From Actinomycetes bacterium (GTDB lineage: Bacteria; Actinomycetota; Humimicrobiia; JAHJRV01), in NCBI GenBank assembly GCA_030612085.1, contig JAUWOM010000065.1, positions 1 through 6,223 of the forward strand: a stretch of 6,223 nucleotides of DNA, given 5' to 3'. Shown here piece after piece: positions 1-5,657 of the stretch. Every line of letters starts with the position of its first letter. The first letter of the stretch is position 1. The position numbers were made by a program, and so were the translations under genes. The notes below the pieces were generated by a model. It was not told the DNA's origin, did no database searches, and was given only the letters and a program-made list of their open reading frames with translations.

Positions 1-1
1 A

Positions 2-592
2 TATAATCCAGGAGATATTTATCAAGTAACTAAATTAGAAGCGGAAAAATTAGCTCTTAATTTCTATAAAGAAAAAGGTCTTCCAGTATCAGTTATAAGA
101 CCATGTGCAATTTATGGACCAGGAGACATGAGGTTACTTAAAATGTTTAGAGCTATAGCTAAAAAAAGATTTATAATGTTGGGTTCTGGTGAAACCTTAT
201 ATCATATGATTTATGTTACAGATTTAGCTGAGGGTTTCAGACTTGCTGCAGATAAAAAGGAAGCTATAGGTGAACCATTTTTAATTGGTGGGGAAGAATA
301 TGTGAGTTTAAATAAGCTTGCAGAAATGATTGCCAAAGAAATAGGAGTTAGTCCACCAAAAATTCATTTTCCTGTTTGGCCAGTTGAGTTACTTGGAACA
401 ATTGTAGAAAAGGTATGTATTCCTTTAAAGATAGAACCCCCTATATATAGAAGAAGAGTTCTATTTTTTACAAAAGATAGAGCATTTGATATATCAAAGG
501 CAAAAAATATTTTAGGATACAAGCCAAAAGTGAATTTAGAAACAGGAATTAAAAATACTGTTAAATGGTATAAAGATAACGGTTATTTATAA
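2..592 (+). CDS. NAD(P)-dependent epimerase/dehydratase, extended SDR family (5'-partial)
   Basis: The frame is open from the left edge (first whole codon at 2), so the N-terminus, including the Rossmann glycine motif and roughly 120-130 residues, lies outside; 196 residues are visible. They begin YNPGDIYQVTK, which contains the catalytic Y-x-x-x-K pair of SDR enzymes (Tyr codon 20-22, Lys codon 32-34). RPCAIYGPGD follows, the substrate-domain motif of extended SDRs, then the usual IYVTDLAEGF stretch. The tail, with RRRVLFFTKDRAFDISKAK and LGYKPK, resembles the 3-beta-HSD/dihydroflavonol-reductase-like branch more than classical GalE. The internal ATG at 128 is not the start, because both motifs precede it. 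It is cytoplasmic and probably acts on a nucleotide-sugar or similar precursor, given the polysaccharide genes nearby; the exact substrate cannot be read from sequence. It ends with TAA and converges on the minus-strand operon. Confidence 0.9.
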   Translation, partial: YNPGDIYQVTKLEAEKLALNFYKEKGLPVSVIRPCAIYGPGDMRLLKMFRAIAKKRFIMLGSGETLYHMIYVTDLAEGFRLAADKKEAIGEPFLIGGEEYVSLNKLAEMIAKEIGVSPPKIHFPVWPVELLGTIVEKVCIPLKIEPPIYRRRVLFFTKDRAFDISKAKNILGYKPKVNLETGIKNTVKWYKDNGYL

Positions 593-601
593 AAACAAAA
601 A
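591..601 (-). terminator. T-rich terminator candidate for the minus-strand operon
   Basis: On the minus strand this reads TTTTTGTTTTT, about 80 nt past the TGA of the FrhB-like gene and beyond the stem-loop at 625-678. Archaeal RNA polymerase stops at such T-runs without needing a hairpin. It overlaps the last codon of the convergent SDR gene, so assignment rests on position and composition only. Confidence 0.35.
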
Positions 602-624
602 TATATTTAATAACTATTTTTTAT

Positions 625-678
625 AGATTTGCGGCATGGTTTCGAAGACATTTCAGTCAAGAAACTATGCCCAAATCT
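625..678 (+). terminator. 18-bp bulged stem-loop between convergent genes
   Basis: Positions 625-631 (AGATTTG) pair perfectly with 672-678 (CAAATCT). C632 is bulged out. Then 633-643 (GGCATGGTTTC) pairs with 661-671 (GAAACTATGCC), with one G-T pair (638/666) that is a G-U wobble only in plus-strand RNA. The 17-nt loop holds a small GAC/GTC stem (647-649 with 656-658). The stem is much richer in G+C than its surroundings. It lies 32 nt after the SDR stop and directly abuts the stop codon of the opposing gene. The folding potential is seen directly; terminator or mRNA 3'-end protection is inferred. The immediate U-tract is short (three T), with a T7 run 13 nt later, so it is not a textbook intrinsic terminator. 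Confidence 0.55.
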
Positions 679-679
679 T

Positions 680-2035
680 TCAATACTTCCTTTTTTTATT
701 AGGATTTAATATTTTGCGGATGATTCTCTTTAAGTAAATTAAGATTAATCCAAGTCTTGAAACCAATGTTTTAACTATTAATCTTTGAAAAAACCTACTT
801 TTTCTAAAAATTAAAGTAAGTGCATAAAATCTTTCATTTATAAAATCTTTAGTTGTAAAATTTGGTAACTTTATATGATAATTTGGAACTATTTTACCTC
901 TTTTTTTTGCTCTATCAAGTCGTATTGAATTAATTTTCTTTTTGTTATAAAGTACTGTCTTATTAGATTCGAATAATTCATTTTCTGGAATCTGTTTTAA
1001 TATTAATTTATTTTTACTCTTTATATGTGAAAGAACTTCTTTACCTTTATTTGTCCTTTCTATAACTAAAGACCATCCACCACTATATTTATAGCTTCCC
1101 CTTTCATCTTTTATCCATGGATCACCAACTGAAATATCTGCAAATTCACTTGATGCATCTATGCAATATAAACATCTATTGCAAGGATATAAACGCATTA
1201 GGAATACAAATGCTCCTTCTTTATGTGAAAGATGATGTAATTCTTTTTGTGTTCCATTTTTTACTTTAACTCCTGTTTTACCAGGCCAATCTCCTTTTCT
1301 AAATTCTATCTTCTTTACATCTTGTTCTTTTATTTTTGATGCCCACAACATATCTTTTGTAGATATTTCTTCAATATTGGTAGAGCACAGGAGACCTATT
1401 ATTATATAAATTTTATCTTTTAACTTACTTTTTAATGAAATAGCCTTTTTTAATCCATGAATGTGACAGGGGAGACCAACATATGCAATTTTTCCATCTA
1501 AATTTTCTAATTCTTTTAAAAGAGAGTTAACAGGGGAAACAGAATATTTTGATTGAGCACTTTTTAATATTTCATCACTTTTCCTGGCAAGGATTGGTTC
1601 TGCTTTCCAGGGTTTATCATAGCAAGAGGTAGTGACAATAGCACCCTGGATTATATTTTCATTTAGAAGGGAATCTAATAGTTGGGTTACAACCCCACCG
1701 GAGCTTGCTTTTTCTAATATATTTTCATCAGTTGTTTTACCTATGTATGGTTTTGTAAAGAAACCATTGGAGTAATAGTCATAATCTATTTCACCAAATG
1801 TTTGTTTCACAATTTCTGGAAGATTTACTTCTATTCCAGGACATACCTTTAAACATAAACCACAATCATTACAGATTTCATAATCAGGACAATATGGATA
1901 ATAATCTTCATTCAAAATAATTGCATCATTTGGACAAATACCAACACAGGTTCCACATCTTAAGCAAAGCCCCTCTTTTACAATAGTTTCTATTTCTCTA
2001 ATATATTTCTTATTTGTATGACTTTTATTCATCAT
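680..2035 (-). CDS. Iron-sulfur flavoprotein: 2x[4Fe-4S] ferredoxin + FrhB (F420 hydrogenase/dehydrogenase beta) domains
   Basis: 451 residues. The N-terminus is a two-cluster ferredoxin: Cys24/27/30/34 (CLRCGTCVGICP) and Cys55/58/61/65 (CNDCGLCLKVCP). The FrhB N-terminal domain follows with KASSGGVVTQLL (109-120) and GLPCHIHGLKK (187-197). The FrhB C-terminal domain has GLLCSTN (214-220), FRKGDWPGKTGV (245-256), Cys285/288/291 (CNRCLYC) and ADISVGDPW (299-307). Known relatives bind FAD and Fe-S clusters and move electrons between ferredoxin or F420 and a substrate (FrhB, FpoF, the vinyl reductase BciB). Many homologues of this length lie in polysaccharide clusters beside pyruvyl transferases, without assigned reactions. 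The last ~50 residues are hydrophobic and very basic (LGLILIYLKRIIRKIL, then NPNKKRKY), suggesting membrane association. Two tandem ATGs start it, with no clear ribosome-binding site, 21 nt after the pyruvyl-transferase stop. It is therefore probably the last operon gene. The family call is firm; the reaction is unknown. Confidence 0.92.
   Translation of the reverse strand: MMNKSHTNKKYIREIETIVKEGLCLRCGTCVGICPNDAIILNEDYYPYCPDYEICNDCGLCLKVCPGIEVNLPEIVKQTFGEIDYDYYSNGFFTKPYIGKTTDENILEKASSGGVVTQLLDSLLNENIIQGAIVTTSCYDKPWKAEPILARKSDEILKSAQSKYSVSPVNSLLKELENLDGKIAYVGLPCHIHGLKKAISLKSKLKDKIYIIIGLLCSTNIEEISTKDMLWASKIKEQDVKKIEFRKGDWPGKTGVKVKNGTQKELHHLSHKEGAFVFLMRLYPCNRCLYCIDASSEFADISVGDPWIKDERGSYKYSGGWSLVIERTNKGKEVLSHIKSKNKLILKQIPENELFESNKTVLYNKKKINSIRLDRAKKRGKIVPNYHIKLPNFTTKDFINERFYALTLIFRKSRFFQRLIVKTLVSRLGLILIYLKRIIRKILNPNKKRKY
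691..697 (+). terminator. T7 run, possible plus-strand stop point
   Basis: Seven consecutive T on the plus strand, 13 nt downstream of the stem-loop at 625-678. It could end transcription of the SDR gene. It also lies within the Lys/Arg-rich C-terminal codons of the opposing FrhB-like gene, so the run may simply reflect AAA/AAT codons. Confidence 0.25.
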
Positions 2036-2056
2036 ATTTTCAATAAATACTATTAT

Positions 2057-3265
2057 TTATTTTTTATAAAGTAAATCAATGACCATTCTTGGTGTCTCTT
2101 TTGCCTTCTTCTTTAGTTCTTCTATTCTTATTGAAAGATGCTTTTTTATTTTTTCTCTTTCATACCACGATCTTTTAATAACATTCAAGAGATTTTCAGC
2201 ATTAAAATCTGAGAATTCAAGTCTTTGCTCTTCTAAGTTTAGTTCTTTTAGATAATTTCTTACTTTATCTTGATAAATTAAACCCAAAATAGGAGTATGC
2301 ATTGCACTTGCTAAAATAAGTGAATGAAGTCTCATACCTACAAAGAGCTCCATTTTTCCAAGAAGTCCCATTATTTCCTGGTTAGAATATTTTTTATTGG
2401 TTATTAAATTAACTTTATCTTTATTTTTTATATAATCTATAACCTTTGAAATGATTGGTATATCCATATGTTGAGTTGCAAAAAATATTACATTAACATC
2501 TAAATCCTCTATGACTGTGTCCAGAACTGATGCAATATCTTTTAAAAAACTACTTTTATTAATAGGTTCTTTTCCTGTTTCAACCCATGTATCAATATAA
2601 ACATTTATATTGAATCCAAGAAGTGGCTTTTCTTTTTCAATTTCTTCCAATGATAATATTTTTTCAACATGCTCTTCTATAGAGGGGGGGTTATTTAATG
2701 CAGCATCTGCAGTAAGAATTATCTTGGATTCTGGTATTTTTAAACTCTTTAGAATCTGAATAGATTGGCTATCTCTGACAGTTATTAAATCTGTCATTTC
2801 AGATATCTTTTTTAACATTTTCTTACCTATAGTAGTAGTAATTGGTCCCACTCCTACATTGTAATAAGCAATTTTCTTGCCCTTTCTTTTAGCAAATGGA
2901 ATAAGAAAATATAAAGTTGAAAGAAAATTAAATAACGGATTGTATAAAGCTCTATCAAATAAAATTGCATCAAAAATAATTGTCATATCAGTTCTTGCAA
3001 CAGAAAGAAAAGTGGGAAACCCGAGCATTTTTATACTAAAATGCCAGGGGAGCATGGAAATCGGTTTAGCATTATATTTACTAAAGCTTTTCATAATAAA
3101 TGATGGATTAATAGTAGGTATTTCAAATCTCAAATTTGGGTCTAATTTCTTTAAATCTGCCATTATCGAATTTAGAAGTGCAGCGTCTCCAGCATTTCTT
3201 CCAGAAGAAGAACCTAGAAGTGTTATGCTTTTTATCTTTTTATCTAAATTTGAATTTTCTTTCAT
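2057..3265 (-). CDS. Polysaccharide pyruvyl transferase family protein (CsaB/WcaK/ExoV-like)
   Basis: 402 residues, usual length for the family (PF04230). The N-terminus carries the G-rich, GDxxLL-type motif GSSSGRNAGDAALLNS (18-33). The C-terminal half carries LFVGMRLHSLILASAMHTP (MRLH at 311-314) followed by ILGLIYQDKVRNYL, matching the R-x-H...P...Y-x-K signature. Characterised members transfer pyruvate from phosphoenolpyruvate onto sugar hydroxyls as a ketal, making acidic decorations on exopolysaccharide or cell-wall glycans. The fold is GT-B-like and no signal peptide is visible, so action on a nucleotide- or lipid-linked precursor at the cytoplasmic face is likely. It lies 40 nt after the acyltransferase and 21 nt before the FrhB-like gene, on the same strand. 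The ATG at 3265 gives a normal N-terminus; no Shine-Dalgarno is seen. A run of seven C on the coding strand (2690-2684) encodes Pro193-Pro194. The acceptor sugar cannot be inferred. Confidence 0.9.
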   Translation of the reverse strand: MKENSNLDKKIKSITLLGSSSGRNAGDAALLNSIMADLKKLDPNLRFEIPTINPSFIMKSFSKYNAKPISMLPWHFSIKMLGFPTFLSVARTDMTIIFDAILFDRALYNPLFNFLSTLYFLIPFAKRKGKKIAYYNVGVGPITTTIGKKMLKKISEMTDLITVRDSQSIQILKSLKIPESKIILTADAALNNPPSIEEHVEKILSLEEIEKEKPLLGFNINVYIDTWVETGKEPINKSSFLKDIASVLDTVIEDLDVNVIFFATQHMDIPIISKVIDYIKNKDKVNLITNKKYSNQEIMGLLGKMELFVGMRLHSLILASAMHTPILGLIYQDKVRNYLKELNLEEQRLEFSDFNAENLLNVIKRSWYEREKIKKHLSIRIEELKKKAKETPRMVIDLLYKK

Positions 3266-3305
3266 AAATTCTAATCATTCTTAAAACTATAAATTTTGTA
3301 ATCTT

Positions 3306-3995
3306 CTATTTTCTGTTTCTTATTAATTTGGCTGGTGTTCCTCCATAAATAGTGTATTCTGGTACATCTTCTGTTACTACCGAACCAGCAGCTATAATCG
3401 AATCTCTTCCAATTTTTGTTCCATCTAAAACAGTTGATCCAGCTCCTATCCATGAATTATCTCCAATTTTAACTCCACCTCTTAAATCAAATCCTTGTTG
3501 AGCAATTGGAATATCAGTTCTTTCAAATTTATAGTTTCCACCCCCAATATAATTCTTAGCTGCAATTAAGACATTTTGTCCTATTTCTATCCTTTGGAAA
3601 GTGGCAATTCTGCAATGACTTCCAATTTTTGTATTTTTTCCAATCCCAATTTGGCCATTTCTTGCGGAAATTATAGAGAAATTAGAGATAAAACAATTAT
3701 CATCAATTCTTATTTTTGAGTCTTCTTTACCTTGAGCATCTAAAATAATATGATCACTTACAATCACATTTTTTCCTATTTCAATTTTATGGGGATGTCT
3801 TAAAATTAGATTCTTACCAAAAATTGTACCTTTTCCAACTCTTTCGAAAAGTGTCGGATAAAAGGTTTTTCTTAGAAAAAGTCCTAATGCTCCCGGAATC
3901 TGATCAAACAAGGTAGTAAAGAGCTCATATTTAATAAAATAAAAAAAACTCCTGCTACCAATAAATATATCTTTATATTTTTTAATATTATTCAT
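3306..3995 (-). CDS. Left-handed beta-helix (hexapeptide-repeat) acyltransferase, WcaF/WbbJ-like
   Basis: 229 residues. After a hydrophobic N-terminal region of ~50 residues come LRHPHKIEIGKNV and LDAQGKED (65-92), typical of polysaccharide O-acetyltransferases of this type. Imperfect [LIV]-G-x4 hexapeptide turns follow (IGIGKNTKIGSHCRIA, IEIGQNVLIA). The C-terminus has VKIGDNSWIGAGSTV (175-189), IIAAGSVVTEDVPEYTIYGG and TPAKLIRNR, the standard cap of the family. These trimeric cytoplasmic enzymes move acetyl or a similar acyl group from CoA to a sugar hydroxyl or amine. Family members often have His in the loop after the GG of YIGGGNY; here that stretch is Gly-Gly-Asn154-Tyr155, so the catalytic base is uncertain (His127 or His82 are alternatives). 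ATG at 3995 follows AGAGGT (4006-4001) by 5 nt, the only clear ribosome-binding site in the window. It is the probable first gene of the three-gene operon. Confidence 0.9.
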   Translation of the reverse strand: MNNIKKYKDIFIGSRSFFYFIKYELFTTLFDQIPGALGLFLRKTFYPTLFERVGKGTIFGKNLILRHPHKIEIGKNVIVSDHIILDAQGKEDSKIRIDDNCFISNFSIISARNGQIGIGKNTKIGSHCRIATFQRIEIGQNVLIAAKNYIGGGNYKFERTDIPIAQQGFDLRGGVKIGDNSWIGAGSTVLDGTKIGRDSIIAAGSVVTEDVPEYTIYGGTPAKLIRNRK

Positions 3996-4000
3996 ATATT

Positions 4001-4006
4001 ACCTCT
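4001..4006 (-). promoter_or_regulatory. Shine-Dalgarno site of the acyltransferase gene
   Basis: The minus strand reads AGAGGT, then 5 nt, then ATG at 3995. This fixes the start. No comparable site precedes the other four starts in the window. Confidence 0.6.
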
Positions 4007-4122
4007 AATTTTATAACCTATTAATAAATGATTTTTTCTAAGAATCCTTTTAATAAGAAAAACCAATTATCTAATATAATCAATAGTAATTATTTAATTA
4101 TTCAAATTCTAACATGTCTCAT

Positions 4123-4138
4123 AAAAAAATAGACTATT
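4123..4138 (-). terminator. T7 terminator candidate after the flippase-like gene
   Basis: On the minus strand a small AATA-GTC-TATT element runs into seven T (complement of A7 at 4123-4129), 47-62 nt past the stop of the flippase-like gene. A T-run alone would be enough in an archaeon; the 4-bp stem is too weak to count on. If used, it separates this gene from the acyltransferase operon downstream. Confidence 0.4.
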
Positions 4139-4184
4139 CATCATAATTTTTACGTTTCAGATATCTCCACCTTCAGGCTTGTGG

Positions 4185-5210
4185 TCAGTGACATGATTCT
4201 TTTTTGTTTTTATGTTTAACATTTTTTGGTTTATCACTTCTTATAAAAAAATAGATTATACCACCAATTAATCCTAACAATATTACTTTTGCTCTTAACA
4301 ATAATGCTACTAATGCTGAAATAGAACTCAAAACCCCCACTAAAGAGAACAAATATACAATTGCATTTTCAAATAAACCCAATCCCGCAGATGTAATGGG
4401 GGCAGATAGCACTATTAAAAGAGTCAATGGAACTATTATAAAAACATCTAAAAAATTTGGTTTATAGTTGAAGGTTAAAAATGAGAAATAAACATTAAGT
4501 ATAGCTAAAAGGTTATATATAATTGAATAAACAAGGGAATAAAAAATAACTCTTCTCTCATTTTTATACCGATTTATAGCAACTACCCATTCATCAACTT
4601 TTATAAATAATTTTTTAAGTAGATCTATTTTAATAATATTTTTTATCAAATTTAATATTTTTGGATTAAAAATCATCCATATAAAAATAATTAAAGCTGT
4701 AATTATACAAATAATAATTAAAAGTACTGTTAGGTTTTTTAAAAAAAGCTGAAATTTTAGAAATATTGAGAAGATTGCAAACATTATTAAAGCAATTATT
4801 CCCATGATTCTTTCCATGAACACCGCTGCTAAAGAATCCGGTGTATTTTTTGTTTGTTTTGCAGTTTCATAGATTCTAACAAAATCTCCTCCTAAAAAAC
4901 CTATGGGAATCGTGTTATTGAAGAAGTACCCAGCTAAATAGAGTCCTATCAATTTAGAAAGTGAGATATTTAGATTTTTACTTTTTAGTAACAACTGCCA
5001 TTTAAGACAACTAACCAAAATTAGTGGAAAAGCTATGAAAATTACTATTAGAAGATAAAAATAGTTAATATTTTTAAAAGAATCTATTATTGTTGGCCAT
5101 TCTGGGATGATGATAAATGCTATAAAATATGCAAGGAGGATTAAGCTAACTATTAATTTAAGTAAGTTGAATATTATTTTTCTTCTTGTTTTGTTTTTTT
5201 CAATTTTCAT
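4185..5210 (-). CDS. Polytopic flippase-like membrane protein (LPG_synthase_TM / AglR-YbhN family)
   Basis: 341 residues and mostly membrane, with hydrophobic segments near 12-35, 50-75, 85-105, 134-157, 160-181, 221-247, 254-275 and 282-323. Family signatures are in order: CLKWQLLL (68-75), YFFNNTIPIGFLGGDFVRIY (95-114), AAVFMERIMG (128-137) and LSAPITSAGLGLFENAIVYL (268-287). These match the UPF0104/PF03706 module found in bacterial MprF, in YbhN, and in archaeal AglD and AglR. Haloarchaeal AglR is implicated in translocating dolichol-phosphate mannose; MprF members flip aminoacyl-phosphatidylglycerol. Here, among glycan genes, movement of a lipid-linked sugar is the natural guess, not a demonstrated role. 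ATG at 5210 lacks a ribosome-binding site. The C-terminus is a charged Lys/Asn tail ending KESCH; an A6 run just before the stop could hide a different tail (see findings). It is separated by 189 bp from the acyltransferase operon, so it may be a separate unit. Confidence 0.88.
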   Translation of the reverse strand: MKIEKNKTRRKIIFNLLKLIVSLILLAYFIAFIIIPEWPTIIDSFKNINYFYLLIVIFIAFPLILVSCLKWQLLLKSKNLNISLSKLIGLYLAGYFFNNTIPIGFLGGDFVRIYETAKQTKNTPDSLAAVFMERIMGIIALIMFAIFSIFLKFQLFLKNLTVLLIIICIITALIIFIWMIFNPKILNLIKNIIKIDLLKKLFIKVDEWVVAINRYKNERRVIFYSLVYSIIYNLLAILNVYFSFLTFNYKPNFLDVFIIVPLTLLIVLSAPITSAGLGLFENAIVYLFSLVGVLSSISALVALLLRAKVILLGLIGGIIYFFIRSDKPKNVKHKNKKESCH

Positions 5211-5239
5211 TGCTTTTTAAGCTAAAATTTAAATTTCAG

Positions 5240-5251
5240 ATTGTATAATAA
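5240..5251 (-). promoter_or_regulatory. Candidate promoter element of the minus-strand flippase-like gene
   Basis: The minus strand reads TTATTATACAATC around 5253-5241, about 35 nt upstream of the ATG at 5210. An archaeal TATA box centred here would start transcription about 10 nt before the ATG, which agrees with the missing Shine-Dalgarno. It can also be read as a bacterial -10-like TACAAT. Weak evidence in AT-rich DNA. Confidence 0.3.
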
Positions 5252-5620
5252 GTATCCTTTTTAATAAATCTTTAATTATATAAATATACAGGTATATATT
5301 TTATTTTTAAGAAATAATTTTTTTGGGTTTTAGTATAGTCCTACTTTTTTCTAAAACTTTGATTTGGTAAAAAGATAAATCTATATTTAAATTAGTATTA
5401 TAATCTAAAATTTTATATTTTTTAAAGTTAATATATTAAATTCTATATATTATATTGTAGAGAAGAAATAACAGTAAAATTGTAATTTAAGGAGGGAACT
5501 GATAATCTATATTGAAAGTCTAATATAGTAATAAGATATAAAAAAATCTTTTAAAAAATTTTTCAAAAAATTAGTAAGTATCTTTATAAGGGTGGTTTAT
5601 ATATATAAAGAAGCAATTAG

Positions 5621-5630
5621 TATATAAATA
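5621..5630 (+). promoter_or_regulatory. TATA box-like element of the plus-strand flippase-like gene
   Basis: TATATAAATA is centred about 32 nt upstream of the ATG at 5658. With the usual archaeal spacing, transcription would begin near 5652, giving a leader of about six bases. That fits the absence of any Shine-Dalgarno in the sequence before the ATG. A second TATA-like stretch (TTTATATATATAAAG, 5596-5610) would give a longer leader. Confidence 0.45.
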
Positions 5631-5657
5631 AAAGCGGTTGATATTTTTATTTAAAAC

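Larger units (their letters stand above)
5211..5657. other. Gene-free divergent regulatory region, 447 bp
   Basis: Very AT-rich, with stops in all frames and no convincing coding region or RNA gene. It separates two divergently transcribed members of the same membrane-protein family and must contain both promoters. Visible elements are a 6-2-6 palindrome at 5284-5297, GTTTTAG/CTAAAAC arms at 5327-5333 and 5351-5357, an isolated AAGGAGGG at 5489-5496 followed by a 7-bp AT stem-loop (5507-5528), and two TATA-like stretches at 5596-5610 and 5621-5630. At this base composition most short A/T symmetries are expected by chance. Confidence 0.6.

Noticed and set aside
128..592. Start of the SDR gene at ATG 128
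   Set aside because: The same frame is open to the left edge and encodes the catalytic YxxxK and the RPxxIYGPGD motif before this ATG, so the gene is cut by the window rather than starting here.
2877..3284. 135-codon open frame on the plus strand
   Set aside because: Fully antisense to the well-supported pyruvyl transferase gene, with no recognisable domain and no promoter or ribosome-binding site; explained by low stop frequency opposite that gene.
3271..3453. 60-codon minus-strand frame over the acyltransferase C-terminus
   Set aside because: Out-of-frame reading of the Gly/Ile-rich hexapeptide region; composition rich in Trp, Cys and Asn and unlike a real protein.
4150..4194. 14-codon minus-strand ORF MSLTTSLKVEISET
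   Set aside because: Very short, overlaps the flippase stop and has no ribosome-binding site; more likely part of the G+C-rich patch than a leader peptide.
5560..5610. A/T runs and CTTTATA...TATAAAG arms as a hairpin or repeat array
   Set aside because: Low-complexity AT-rich DNA gives many such pairings; no periodic direct repeats that would indicate an iteron or CRISPR array.
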